A DNA stretch of 50,261 nucleotides from Parasitella parasitica (GCA_025201805.1 MU619251.1:133224-183484); one strand, 5' to 3'; numbered from the stretch's first letter, positions 1 through 10,904 are shown. Made by a program: numbers and translations. Notes: generated by a model not told the origin, from the letters alone.

Positions 1-547
1 CCCCCCCACACCCCTTTATCCTTGTTTTTGAAACTTGATGAAGGATGAAACCTTGCAATAAAATAGCACCTTGTATATACAATACTGCTATGCAAATCCG
101 ATGATGGATGCGTCACAGACTGTTTTCCAATTGTTTATGGTTATATTAAAAATGCCTTGTCAATCATTTCATCAACATCAAAAGTTTCAACATTTATAAA
201 ATGACGCTGACGGTTGTTTTGGTTACTCCTTTAAACTGTTTGAAGCTCGAAGCTGTGTAATGGAAAAAATCAGTTGATATACGTACAAAATATAAACATT
301 GTTTTTTTCTACATTTTAAATTAAAAATCATGGTTTTTCCGAGATCCATGTAAATAATAGAAAATCGCTACAAATCAGAGAAAAACTTGAATACAATCGA
401 GACCCCTTTTCTACTTGATGTTTAGTTCTGCAGCACTTGGTAGTATATATCCACCAATAAAACTTTACAGAAAACATGTCAAATTGGAGAAACAAAAAAA
501 ACAAAAAAAACTTTTTCCTTTTTTCTGTGCTTTTTCTTTGTTTGTTC
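1..547. other. 5' flank and leader of the thiouridylase gene
   Basis: I see no gene here. The window opens on a run of seven C. The stretch from about 490 to 547 is A-rich and then pyrimidine-rich, which is how leaders look before most start codons in this window. An in-frame ATG at 476 lies upstream of that leader-like tract and is treated as non-coding. Confidence 0.5.
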
Positions 548-1693
548 ATGCTCGTGCAAAAAAAGTTATCAGTGAGATGCGTCTCTGTATTCAGGCGTTG
601 TCTCACAACACTTTGCGCTCCTCAAAAAGGCGATCTTGTCGTTATGGCCATGTCAGGTGGGGTTGATTCTAGTGTCTCGGCTGCACTCTTAAAGAAACAG
701 GGATACAACGTCCGCGGTATTTACATGCGCAATTGGGACACTTCAGACGAAAGGGGCGTATGTACAAGTAGAGAAGATTGGCAGGATGTCCAGAAAGTAT
801 GCAAGCGGCTAGACATCGAATGCGAACACGTGGATTTTGTCAAGGAATACTGGAACGATGTGTTTGAAAAGACATTGGATGATTATGCCCGAGGACTTAC
901 ACCCAATCCAGACATTGCCTGCAACAGTTTCATCAAATTTGGCGCATTATTGGACAGAATACCGAAAAATGCATGGTTTGCCACAGGCCACTACTGCCGC
1001 TCAGTCAATGGCAGATTGCTGCGTGGGCTAGAGCACAACAAAGATCAGTCATACTATCTCTCCACTGTGCCTGAGCAGGCACTTTTGCGGACTATTTTCC
1101 CGCTGGGAGAAGTCGAATCGAAATCCACAGTGAAACAATTGGCAAAAGAATTGGGCTTACAGGACATTGCATCCAAGAAAGAGAGCATGGGCATATGCTT
1201 TGTAGGGCAGCGTCGACGGTTTGCTGAATTTTTGGAGCAATATATTGATCAGCCACCTGGCCCTGTTGTAAATCTGGATAATGGTCAATTGATTGGTCAA
1301 CACCAAGGTCTTTTTGGTTACACGATTGGTCAGGCATCCCGCATCTGTCATGGTTCAGAAAAATGGTTTGTAGCACAAAAAATCATGAGTGAAAACAAAT
1401 TGGTATGTGTTGCGGGCTCAAACCATCCTGCTCTTTTTCACAATGGCTGCATAGCGCGTGATTGGGTCTGGATCCACCATGGCCCACCAAAAGGTTTTGA
1501 TGGAAGCATGGTGGTTGATGCTCAGATCAGATACAGACAGTCGCCGGAAAAGGCGATTTTGTCATGTCAACCAGACGGTCAATACAGCGTTCGCTTCATG
1601 AATCCGATACGTGCAATAGCACGTGGCCAGCAAGTAGTAGTTTGGGATCAAGATTGGTGTTTGGGTGGCGGTGTAATTGAACGAGTTTTGTAA
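548..1693 (+). CDS. SLM3: Mitochondrial tRNA-specific 2-thiouridylase (MnmA/TRMU/Slm3 family)
   Basis: The enzyme thiolates U34 of mitochondrial tRNAs for Lys, Glu and Gln, using ATP to adenylate the base before sulfur transfer. The PP-loop motif SGGVDSS sits near residue 36. Both family cysteines are present, in NPDIACN and in GICFVGQRRRF, together with TGHY and DQSYYL. The single exon gives 381 residues from the ATG at 548. That start yields a basic presequence (MLVQKKLSVRCVSVFRR) suited to mitochondrial import. The in-frame ATG at 476 would add 24 residues rich in Lys, Asn and Phe that read like translated leader, so I prefer 548. The family call is secure and the start is less so. Confidence 0.93.
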   Translation: MLVQKKLSVRCVSVFRRCLTTLCAPQKGDLVVMAMSGGVDSSVSAALLKKQGYNVRGIYMRNWDTSDERGVCTSREDWQDVQKVCKRLDIECEHVDFVKEYWNDVFEKTLDDYARGLTPNPDIACNSFIKFGALLDRIPKNAWFATGHYCRSVNGRLLRGLEHNKDQSYYLSTVPEQALLRTIFPLGEVESKSTVKQLAKELGLQDIASKKESMGICFVGQRRRFAEFLEQYIDQPPGPVVNLDNGQLIGQHQGLFGYTIGQASRICHGSEKWFVAQKIMSENKLVCVAGSNHPALFHNGCIARDWVWIHHGPPKGFDGSMVVDAQIRYRQSPEKAILSCQPDGQYSVRFMNPIRAIARGQQVVVWDQDWCLGGGVIERVL

Positions 1694-1842
1694 ACAAAAT
1701 TCACATTGGATTTCCTGTGTAATTCTTGAGATGATATGAGACGCATTAAATATATAGGTTTAAAATACAATTTCTCGCTATATATTTATACATATACGAA
1801 AAAAGAATCCGGCTGACTCGGTCTTGGCTTGTACGCATAGAC

Positions 1843-2040
1843 ATGGAATCTACCAATCTGGCTTCATCTACAGAAGATGATCTAATTGTTTACAAATGGT
1901 CCTTCTGCTCTTGCAGAGCCTTTTTATATTGCCGAAAGCCAAGCTTTTACAAGAATCAATACACTAGTTGAAGCGCTTTGAAAACTGGAAACGAGAAGCT
2001 GATGTTACGGGATTACATTCAGCCCAGTAATCCGATACCA
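1843..2040 (+). pseudogene. Decayed coding relic, family unknown
   Basis: An ATG at 1843 opens a short frame (MESTNLASSTEDD). From about 1896 another frame reads NGPSALAEPFYIAESQAF and then RINTLVEAL. It stops at TGA near 1978, but the next frame continues as FENWKREADVTGLHSAQ. Protein-like composition running across a frame break suggests a dead gene rather than random DNA. I do not recognise the family. It lies in the same orientation as the relic near 3209 and may belong to the same former gene. Confidence 0.28.
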
Positions 2041-2635
2041 TAATTCAATTTTTTCGATCGATCATTGATGGATACTTTATACTTTTACAACATATACCAT
2101 GGCAGCTTTAAAGACAATGAAAATTGTCCACGTCAACGATCTAGCACATTATATAGCCCTCATTACATTCAATAATATGTTTCTTCTTGCATTATACTAT
2201 TCTAGTCTATTTGACTGTAATATTCTTATGTAATACACTGCTGCTGGTATCACGAACACTTTTAATTACATGATTCGAAATGCTAAGAATGCAGTATGAG
2301 ATGTTTTGATAATAATGATCATGACATGGTACTGCAAAAATATCATGATTTTAGTGGTGGTAAGTGAGCTAGGTATTTTCCTCACACCACTGTAAGACGA
2401 GAACGAAAACTAGCATATTCTCCCATCTGGCATAATACGTTTGTCTTGGATTATACCGAGAACCATTTCTGACAGGTTGAATACAAGCAGGAAATCGTGA
2501 ATAAATAGTATTAATACTAATAGGAGTCATCCTTTTGGAATATATTCTCGTTGTTTTTGTTGTTTGGATAAAACGTTAGCAGCAAACACAAATTATCAAT
2601 GGCTCTAGGGTTGATTATCCCTTCAGGTGGAAATC

Positions 2636-2666
<31 letters not shown>

Positions 2667-3208
2667 ACATCTATATCAGAACAGCGTAACAGGGCCTCTT
2701 TGAATCCTATAAATTCTTGATAAAATTGGGTTTTTAGCTATTGCTTTGAGGTACGAACGGCGGTTGCGCATTGGAGTTGCGCTGCTTGAAGACGCAATGT
2801 CTTTATATGCTCCTGCAACTTTAAGAGCAAGTTTATAATAGGACGTAATTGACCCCCCAAGTATATCTTTAACATTAGCCAAGATGGCTGTGTACATCTC
2901 TCCAGCTTTATTGATGGCAGATGGCAGAGTATATTTAAATGGGAGCAATTGGTAGCCGGAGACATTCAGTGGCCCTCCAAATGAATTGCGATCATAGCCG
3001 TACCGCTTAGAGTATCATGCTCAGGCAATCGCCCACGGCCTTTTTCTTCAATTATCAGAGACAACTAAGCGTCTTGAAAAATAACATGTTGAAGAAAATC
3101 GAACTGTAGATTGTCAAACTCATGCAAGAATGTTTGTCGCGAAAAAGTTGCCTATTAACGCAAAATATCTATGCAGGAATTTTGCTGCTTTTTTTTATAT
3201 AATTTCAG
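2041..3208. other. Gene-poor spacer with a minor reverse-strand frame
   Basis: No convincing gene. A reverse-strand open frame of 90 codons lies at 2676-2948, with no recognisable domain and no clear splice partners. A GA microsatellite at 2641-2666 adjoins it. The frame could be a relic or chance. Confidence 0.4.
2641..2666. repeat. (GA)13 microsatellite
   Basis: A perfect GA dinucleotide run in non-coding DNA. Confidence 0.9.
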
Positions 3209-3475
3209 CAATTCCAAGATTTGCCGTCGTTGATGGATACAAAGAGATGGAAAGAGCCAGATGTGCAGTTTCTCGACCGTTGGTCCGCTCAGGGTCCAGT
3301 TTTGAAGCACATTGACCACGCCTGAGCACACTTGAACAAAAAGTTTGAAGAAAGAAGATACAAAATCATAAAAGCCAAGGGATTAGAACTAGCTCACATC
3401 ACAGAAGGAACAAAGTAGAGTCCAGTATTATGAAGAAGCTATGAAGAAGCTGAGAGGCTACTTTCTTTTCTTAAT
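3209..3475 (+). pseudogene. Decayed coding relic with a stop and a frameshift
   Basis: After an acceptor-like TTTCAG at about 3203-3208 one frame reads QFQDLPSLMDTKRW, then VQFLDRWSAQGPVLKHIDHA. It meets TGA and continues as AHLNKKFEERRYKIIKAKGL, then ITEG. The next frame then picks up as RVQYYEEAMKKLRGY. The charged helical composition is protein-like, and one stop plus one frame change indicate decay. I recognise no family. It may be the 3' part of the relic at 1843-2040. Confidence 0.33.
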
Positions 3476-3684
3476 TTGCGCAGGACAATCATTTGAATAG
3501 CCTTTTATGATTAACAATGTCTTGCAAAAAGTCCAGAACGATTTTAAAATGGGGAAAAATCAAGGTTATGTTTGTTGATTTATGTGTAAATAATAGTAGC
3601 TAGATCATGACTTTTATGTATAGTGTATATATATATAAAAAAAAGAGGTAATAGTAATGTATAATAATATTTAAAAAAGTTTTT

Positions 3685-5002
3685 CTAAAAGAAAAGATAT
3701 GCGAACAAGAAAGCTAAGACAGCAACACCTAACACAACTTGGGGGGGATATCCCTCGGTGGGACGAGGTTCCTCTAAGGCAGCCAAATGCTGATGAACAG
3801 CATCCAAGGGTTGAACCGTAGGCGCTAGTTTTCTGGAGCTGGTTCCTGTTTGATTACGGGCTCGCAGACCCTCCTCCTTCCTTATGTCGTTCAACTGCTT
3901 CTCAAGATAAGCGATTCTTTCTAAAGCCTCTTTCAATTCTTTATCCTTGCTGCTGTTATCAACTCGACTAGCAGAAGCAGGAGCAGCTGATGAGGTTGTT
4001 AAGGACGATGGGGCGTTTGCTGTTGCAGGTGCAATTGGCTCGGTAATTGCAGCTGTGCTCAATGAAACAGGAACAGGAGCTGAAGTTTCAGTAGCAGTGT
4101 TGCTGACGGAAGGAGTAGCGGAGGAAATGGGTGTTGGTACATGGTCTGAAATCTCTCTTGAAGCGGCAGTAGCGGCGCCAGCAGCTAGAGCAGCAGCAAT
4201 AGGAGCAGGAGCATTCGTTTTATTAAGGAGTTCCTCTTTCTGATGACTAGGAACAGCAGGAGGCTGCTGAGAAGGTTCAGATTGAGCAGCGGATGATGCA
4301 ATTCCATCGGTAGTTGTAACCGGTTCGGGAATAGAAGGCTTGATTGCAAAAATTAATACATGATAAATGATACATTAAGCACCCTTAAATATTTAAATAC
4401 CTGTGTTTCATTCAATTCACTGGCATCTTCTTTATGATTAACAAAAGCACATTTGAGTTTGTGCTGTTGCATGCTTTCCTTCTTATTTACTTCAATATAG
4501 CTCCACTATTACAGGTTTGATGTGAGCATCAATTTGGGATAAAGTAAATTACTGCTTAAAACCTACCAAAGTTGCAAGATCAGCTTGCTCGTATTCCGGG
4601 TCGACCAAAGCCGTTTGTACCAGAAACTTGTCTTTGCACTTGAAATCCTCTGGAAGATCCTCCTTGAAAGGCTGTAAAATAACTGCGAGAAATCCGTTAA
4701 TTTTCCTTGGTCTTTTTCTTTTTCCTTTTTTTTTTTTACGATCCTTACTTTGCACTTCAATTTCAGAATTGGGTTCAATACGCCCAGAGTTGGGTCTGAC
4801 ACAGTATTGCTTTGGGGCAGTGGTCTTTACTTTGAAAATAACTGGCTCTGACCCAGAGTTCTTTACACGAATCACTTCTTTAACCACGCGTGTAAAAGGG
4901 CCTACAAACTCCTTTGTAAGAATACATCTCCCCTCCCGCTTCTCTGCTATATCCCTTACCGTGAAACTCCAATTGTTCTGCTGGTTCGATATTAACTGAC
5001 AT
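3685..5002 (-). CDS. SCS2: VAP/Scs2-type ER membrane-contact protein (MSP domain, tail anchor)
   Basis: VAP proteins sit in the ER and bind FFAT-motif proteins at membrane contact sites. Five exons (5002-4960, 4901-4749, 4682-4567, 4505-4401, 4338-3685) give 356 residues. The N-terminal MSP domain shows LEFHGPFTRVV, FKVKTTAPKQYCVRPNSG and DFKCKDKFLV, the last two being FFAT-groove motifs. An Ala/Ser/Thr/Pro-rich linker follows, then a coiled coil (ELKEALERIAYLEKQL), then a C-terminal hydrophobic anchor (VVLGVAVLAFLFAYLFF) ending at the stop. Introns are 58, 66, 61 and 62 nt, all GT-AG. The exon 1 junction is fixed by the GPFT motif: the nearer AG would break the frame. Confidence 0.94.
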
Positions 5003-6349
5003 ATCCTCGGTAAAAGATTTTTTTTTCTCGTAAAGAAAAGAAAAAGAAGAAGAAAAAGAAGAGAATAAGAATATGTAATGATATATAGTAATGAATCACA
5101 TGTTGCTACAAACTAAAGAGAGCCAAAACGTTTTTATTAAAATGCCGCGCTGGTTTGTCATCAAATGTCCATGAAATCTCGAATTGATAGAAGCAACTAT
5201 CACTTCTACTGCTAGATGATTGAGGTTACTATAGAGACAAAAGGTCAAGCAGAGTTTGCAAGCAACACAATGTTGCAGATGAAGAGCATACACATACTGA
5301 AAGGTAATGTAATTGCTCGATCAGTATAATACACAGTTGTAGTGAACATATGTCTATACGGAGGCTTGAGATATGAAGCCCCACGTTTCAATTTTACGTG
5401 TGATATTGTGCATTCGTTTATCATCAGATTCATGTAAAGTTTAAGTAATATATAATAAAATATTAATAATTTTAATGCTTATACAAAAAGGTCAATCCCT
5501 TGTGTAGTATATGCTGAGCTTCTTCGTTACTTACCTCGTTAAAAGGAAACACCTTTGTGCTGAACTCTATTCAAAACCATTCTTCGTTTTTGTAGAGTAT
5601 CGATACGCATGAAGCTTTACATTGCCATGCTGTGTGTCAATTTCGTTTTACGAAAAAGTCAAACAAGCATCACTCTGAACAGCAGCGAGCTTTGGCTGTC
5701 TTTATACTACTAATTTTTCGTAAGAAAATATGTAGCATGTATTTCATACGATTCTTATTTTGTATATCTAGGTTGCAGGTGCATTCTTTGTAAGATTTGT
5801 CTGTAGATAATCCTTCAAGTGTTGCCAGCACATGGGGCGGAGTATATTTATGCTGCTATACCAAGTCATGATATGCGGATCCAGGAACAACATCTCAGTA
5901 AAGTAATTGGAAAAGGCTCTCTCCAGCCTCATCTTATTTAACTACAAGTGCATTCGTTTGATTCAAGGCTGAGAAAAGAAGCAATGTGCTAACGTACATA
6001 TACTCAAGAGGAAATTACTTAGTTGGGATCGTGTAGAGAAGTTTGCATTCTGTTTCAATGGCAAGAAAAAGGGCATCACCTTGCTGCTGTTGCGCGAGGG
6101 AAATTAAACTGACGAAAAAAAGGAACCGCTCCTCTTCCTCCCTTTGTTACCTTCCAAAAACCTTCAACACCCCTTTTGTATTACAATAAAAGAAGTTGCT
6201 AAAAAAAAAAAAAGTTCCTCTCCTCCTCCTCGTCCTCCTCATTGCACCCCCTTTTTAAATAGACCATAATTGCTTCTGCACATTTTCTTCTTTTTTCTTC
6301 TTGATTTTTTTTTTTTATTCTTCAAGTTAAACATCAATCAAATTACGCA
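5003..6349. other. Intergenic region with the alpha-tubulin promoter and leader
   Basis: Between the VAP start (-) and alpha-tubulin (+). Only short, motif-free frames occur (5096-5433, reverse strand). From about 6110 the sequence becomes strongly pyrimidine-rich, with A and T runs and TCC/CCT triplets up to the tubulin ATG, as expected for a leader of a highly expressed gene. No relic or RNA gene was recognised. Confidence 0.5.
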
Positions 6350-7912
6350 ATGAGAGAGATTATTAGTGTTCACGTTGGCCAGGTAAAGAAAACCACTATT
6401 GCATCAATGGGATGCTTGATTCCATGACGAGGATAGTAATCTAATGTTGATGAATAGGCTGGTATTCAAATCGGTAATGCTTGTTGGGAGCTTGTAAGTA
6501 TATGAAATTGACAAGCAAGGCATTTGACTAAACATATCAAAAACAAAAAACAAAAAAGTACTGTTTGGAACACGGAATCCAACCTGATGGTCTTATTCCT
6601 GAAGAGCAAGAAATCACAAACCACTCCTTCTCCACTTTCTTTAGCGAAACTGGCAACGGAAAGCATGTCCCTCGTACAGTCTTTGTCGATTTAGAACCAA
6701 CCGTAGTTGACGAGGTGCGCACTGGTGCTTACAGACAGCTCTTCCATCCTGGTACGTATACGCTGGAGCTGGTTGCTTTTTTTTACGCGTTGAGCTGTAT
6801 AATTTACCTTTTTTTTTTCAGAGCAATTAATCACTGGCAAGGAAGATGCCGCCAACAACTATGCTCGTGGTCATTACACCGTTGGCAAAGAGCTGGTCGA
6901 CTCTGTTCTGGACCGCATTCGTAAGTTGGCTGATAACTGTACCGGTCTACAAGGCTTCTTGGTCTTCCACTCATTTGGCGGTGGTACTGGTTCCGGATTT
7001 GGTGCTCTCTTAATGGAGCGCCTTTCGGTCGACTATGGCAAGAAATCCAAGCTTGAGTTCTCTGTATACCCCGCTCCTCAAGTCTCTACGGCCGTCGTCG
7101 AACCTTACAACTCGATCCTGACCACACACACTACCTTGGAGCACTCTGATTGTTCATTCATGGTTGACAACGAGGCCATTTACGATATCTGTCGCCGTAA
7201 CTTGGACATTGAGCGCCCCACCTACCATAACTTGAATCGCTTGATCGCTCAAGTCGTCTCGTCCATCACTGCATCGTTGCGTTTTGACGGCTCTCTCAAC
7301 GTGGATATGAACGAGTTCCAAACCAACTTGGTCCCCTACCCTCGCATCCATTTCCCTCTGGTCACTTATGCCCCTATTATCTCCAAGAGCAAAGCTTCCC
7401 ATGAGCAACTCTCTGCCGCCGAGATTACATATTCCTGCTTTGAACCCAACAATCAAATGGTAAAGTGTGATCCCCGCAAAGGTAAATACATGGCCTGCTG
7501 TTTGCTGTATCGTGGCGATGTTGTTCCCAAGGATACCAATGCTGCCATTGCTGGCATCAAGACCAAGCGTACTATTCAATTCGTTGATTGGTGCCCTACT
7601 GGTTTCAAGGTGGGTATTAATAACCGAGCCCCTGCTGTAGTCCCTGGTGGAGATTTGGCCAATGTTCAGCGTGCTGTATGTATGTTATCCAACACTACAG
7701 CTATCGCTGAAGCTTGGGCTCGTCTTGACCACAAGTTTGATTTGATGTATGCCAAGCGTGCGTTTGTTCATTGGTATGTTGGTGAAGGTATGGAGGAAGG
7801 CGAATTCTCTGAGGCCCGTGAAGATTTGGCTGCACTCGAGAAGGATTACGAGGAAGTTGGATCCGACTCGTTGGGCGACTCTGAAATTGAAGAAGAAGAG
7901 ATTGAATACTAA
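6350..7912 (+). CDS. TUB1: Alpha-tubulin
   Basis: Alpha subunit of the microtubule heterodimer. Four exons (6350-6382, 6458-6493, 6559-6751, 6822-7912) give 450 residues, the normal family length. Diagnostic features are the [11 protein letters not shown] start, [12 protein letters not shown], the GTP-binding tubulin signature GGGTGSG, and [16 protein letters not shown]. The acidic C-terminal tail ends in Tyr (EEEIEY), which is typical of alpha rather than beta subunits. Introns of 75, 65 and 70 nt cluster near the 5' end, and the last 1.09 kb is uninterrupted. A pyrimidine-rich leader precedes the ATG. The next gene is VDAC on the same strand. Confidence 0.98.
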
Positions 7913-7989
7913 GCATAGCTGTCGTTACTTTATGATGCAAATGTTTCACGTTGATGTTTATCAGTACGGCGTCCAGTTATTTACCCTTT

Positions 7990-8014
7990 CCCCCCCCCCC
8001 TTTTTTTTTTTTTT
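7990..8014. repeat. C11-T14 homopolymer junction
   Basis: Eleven C followed by fourteen T, downstream of the alpha-tubulin stop. It is one of several long G/C or A/T mononucleotide tracts in the window and is prone to sequencing error. Confidence 0.85.
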
Positions 8015-8164
8015 CATTCTTTTTCTCTATAATAAACAACTCCGTTAAACAAACACATAACCCTTTTTGTCTCTCTTCTATACATATACATATACACTCT
8101 TTACTGTAAGCATTGCGTCTGATGTATCGCATCATATTCTAACATAGCGTTTTGCCTACAACAG

Positions 8165-9320
8165 ATGTCCGTCCCTGGTAACAAAAGCTGTTTGCACGCA
8201 TAACATGCGCATTTTTTAACACGGTTTTTCACAGTTGCATTCAACGATATTGGCAAGCCTGCAAAGGATCTTTTAGGCAAAGACTACCCAGTTGGCGGTG
8301 TCAAGCTCGAGGTCAAGACCATTGCTTCTAATGGCGTTGTAAGTAGCTTGGGCGTGTGTGGATGCTTTGTAGAGACTAACACACTGCCGCTAGACTTTCA
8401 AAGTGAACGGCCATCGCGATAACAAGACTGGCATCATTATCGGCGATCTCGAAACGAAATGGGCTGATAGAAAGAAGGGCATTTCCGTTACTGAAGTTTG
8501 GACTAGCTCGAACCATCTCAACGGCAAGCTTGAACTGGAAAACAACATTGCTAGTAAAGTATACCTGCAGCAGTGTCCTCTGATCTGTGCTCAACTAACC
8601 CAGATTTCTGATAAAAGAGGGCCTCAAGGTGGAAGTTATCACCTCACTTCTCCCCTCCATCAACGAAAAGGGTGCCAAAATCAATGCTACTTACAAACAA
8701 CCAAACATTCACACTGTTGCTACCCTGGATGTTGTCAAGGTAATTTATTCGAGTTTTGATCTAATTGGCTGTACATCTCACAGCTTGGTTTAGAGAAATA
8801 TGATCCTTAATTCAGTCGTTGGCCGTGATGGCTTCCTTGTTGGTGGCGAAATTGCCTACGGAGCCAAGGAAGCAAAGGTAAGGTTTAGGTGGATCAACGT
8901 GCATGAGAGATATCTGCCGTCTCACTGTATAAACCACTATGTATTTAGATCAGCAGATACCATGGCGCTATCGGATACGCTACTCGTGAATATGCCATTG
9001 CTGTTCATGCCACCAACAGCATGTCGCAATACACTGCCTCTTACTACCACCGCATTAATCCGGACCTGGAAGCTTCTGGAAAGGCTGTTTGGAACAACAA
9101 GGACTCTATCAATGGTGTTGCTCTTGAAGTTGGTGCTAAGCTTCGTCTTGACGAAACCTGTTTTATCAAAGGCAAGATGACCAATGCAGGTGTTGTAGGT
9201 GCCTCTTTCACCCAAACTGTCCGCCCTGGCGTAAAGGTCAACATTGGCGCTGCTGTAGATACCAGCCGTTTGAGCGAAAATGCTCACAAGCTTGGCATTG
9301 CCTTGACCTTTGAAAATTAA
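8165..9320 (+). CDS. POR1: Mitochondrial outer-membrane porin (VDAC)
   Basis: A voltage-dependent anion channel that passes metabolites across the mitochondrial outer membrane. Six exons (8165-8177, 8235-8338, 8394-8553, 8618-8739, 8794-8877, 8949-9320) give 284 residues, the usual porin length. The N-terminal helix and first strand read FNDIGKPAKDLLGKDYPVG. The eukaryotic porin strand pattern continues through GYATREYAIAVHATN and NNKDSINGVALEVGAK, and the protein ends KLGIALTFEN. Exon 1 is only 13 nt. Exon 4 ends VVK and joins RNMILNSVVGRDG at the TTTAG acceptor at 8789-8793, because the upstream CACAG shifts the frame. An AATAAA lies just after the stop. Confidence 0.96.
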
Positions 9321-9323
9321 ACG

Positions 9324-9329
9324 AATAAA
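9324..9329 (+). terminator. Poly(A) signal AATAAA of the VDAC gene
   Basis: AATAAA begins four bases after the VDAC stop codon. A genomic run of 83 A starts 42 bases beyond it, close to where cleavage and polyadenylation of the VDAC mRNA could occur. Confidence 0.6.
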
Positions 9330-9370
9330 ATCACCGCATGCATAAACAGTTACTGTGTAAATCTTTCATA

Positions 9371-9371
<1 letters not shown>

Positions 9372-9454
<83 letters not shown>
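9372..9454. repeat. 83-nt uninterrupted poly(A) tract
   Basis: Eighty-three consecutive A on the + strand, by far the longest homopolymer in the window. It lies between the VDAC 3' end and an F-box relic whose motif begins two bases after the tract. It could be a reverse-transcription scar, an expanded homopolymer or an assembly join. Confidence 0.9.
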
Positions 9455-9455
<1 letters not shown>

Positions 9456-9456
<1 letters not shown>

Positions 9457-9941
9457 AAATCCTGCTCAAGATCTTGCATAGCGTGGATGAAAAGACGCAG
9501 TTCATTTGCACCCTCGTTTGTCGTAAATGGAACAACGTATTGCAGCATTGTTATCTTAAAAAGTTCGCTGTCAGGCAACATGCGCTGCTGACTGAACTTG
9601 CGCAAGTAAGCAATAAAAGCACTAACCTCAGGAGGTTGGTAGTTTTGAAATAACAGCTACTCCTAACTTGAGATCTCTTTATTATGTGCAGCAAACAGAT
9701 CTATTGGCCGTTGGAAAGCAAAGACTTTGAGAGCAAATAAACAGAGGGATGTTAGCAAATGGTAGATTCTTTTCTCAGATCTTCTAATGCAAAGAATTTG
9801 ACAAGTCTGAAACTGGCGCATTGCATCAGTAACTCTGTGAAAGTGTATCTACACCCCGAATGTTTTGATGCGTTCTTCGAACAGTTATCTCTCAGCCACA
9901 TAGACATTGACATTCCCGAATGCCATGTAATAGTAGTGTGA
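9456..9941 (+). pseudogene. 5'-truncated F-box/LRR protein relic
   Basis: Directly after the poly(A) tract the frame reads EILLKILHSVDEKTQFICTL and VCRKWNNVLQHC, a recognisable F-box lacking its usual leading Leu-Pro. A plausible GT-AG intron (9606-9691) joins TELAQ to QTDLLAVGKQRL, followed by TGA at 9728. Farther on, 9759-9941 holds an LRR-like stretch (AKNLTSLKLAHCISNSVKV) ending in TGA. Intact F-box/LRR proteins adapt substrates to SCF ubiquitin ligases and are hundreds of residues long. This copy has no start, carries an early stop and is cut short, so I call it dead. Confidence 0.62.
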
Positions 9942-9978
9942 ATATATATATATATATATATTATAAAAGGGGGGGGGG
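9942..9978. repeat. (AT)n and G10 simple repeats
   Basis: An AT dinucleotide run (about 9942-9960) is followed by ten consecutive G (9969-9978), just past the F-box relic. Confidence 0.85.
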
Positions 9979-10617
9979 AGCTCTCTGATGACAGAAGCGC
10001 CATTCATGAACAACATTTAGCTTGGGTTTCATATTTTTATATGCATAGTTAATGATGACATTATCGTATATCTGGACATTACTCACGCGTAGGCAGTAAG
10101 GAAAGTGAAAGATATTAACTTTATTAAATATCTGGTGATTTCGATTTACCTTGCACTTTTTTTGGTGTGTGTGTCGTACGAGCTGATAAGATACTCTGTG
10201 TATTGAGCAATTCAGCTCATGGAAAGCTTAGATAAATAGGCACTATATATCATCATGTGAGCCAACTATAAATTTTCTGACTGAATGAACAAATCAAATC
10301 AAATTTCTGTCGTTTTCACGTATCACATCGGTTAAACTGCAGCATGGGCCTAACCGACATGAAATCACTAGATTTCACCGTATACATAACATACCAGTAT
10401 GTTCATCTACATATCTTGCAGTATTTTGACCAAAGAGTGGTATAAATACCAATCGAATTTCCAACGTTTATTTCATGTGAAATGAAAATGAGGACAGTAC
10501 GAAAATTCTAAATTGGCCACGACATTGGCGTTCGTGTGCAAATGGTGAGAATACAACAATTTAGTGCAATATAGACATTATCGGTTATCTCATATGCTTA
10601 TTGATCAATCATGTACT
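9979..10617. other. Gene-free spacer
   Basis: AT-rich sequence with no open frame, domain or RNA structure that I can support. It lies between the F-box relic and the promoter of the MFS gene. Confidence 0.5.
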
Positions 10618-10677
10618 AATAAATCCAATAAATCCAATAAATCCAATAAATCCAATAAATCCAATAAATCCAATAAA
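10618..10677. repeat. 9-bp tandem repeat AATAAATCC, six units plus a partial
   Basis: Six perfect head-to-tail copies of AATAAATCC end in a seventh AATAAA. Each unit contains a consensus poly(A) signal on the + strand. An A-run follows at about 10682. Confidence 0.92.
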
Positions 10678-10851
10678 GACCCAAAAAAAAAAAAAAGCGA
10701 CGATTTATATCCTTAAATCAGACAAAAGTACTTGATAAGTACTTTTAGAACCTTAATTCATTGATAAAAGAGCTGCCATTTGGTGTGAATTTGGTTAAAC
10801 AAGGTTTTTATCTATTGATAACAGAATCTGTGATTGTGCAACACCAAGTTG

Positions 10852-10859
10852 TATAAATA
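10852..10859 (+). promoter_or_regulatory. TATA box of the MFS permease gene
   Basis: TATAAATA ends three bases before an in-frame ATG at 10863. That ATG would lie upstream of any TATA-directed transcript start, so the next ATG at 10905 is the better start. Confidence 0.55.
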
Positions 10860-10904
10860 CAAATGCAAGGAGTCGATTGCATTTTTCACTATATTGAATC
10901 AAAA

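Noticed and set aside
476-547. Upstream ATG of the thiouridylase
   Set aside because: It adds 24 residues translated from an A/T-rich leader-like tract; the ATG at 548 gives a better mitochondrial presequence.
3947-4243. 98-codon forward frame, Ala/Gly/Val-rich
   Set aside because: Antisense of the Ala/Ser/Thr-rich linker of the VAP protein.
7154-7579. 141-codon reverse frame inside alpha-tubulin
   Set aside because: Antisense shadow of a highly conserved exon; no domain of its own.
9350-9605. Reverse-strand frames with long poly-Phe
   Set aside because: They are simply the translated 83-nt A/T homopolymer plus antisense of the F-box relic.
10863-10904. Upstream ATG of the MFS permease
   Set aside because: It lies three bases after the TATA box and is unlikely to be transcribed.
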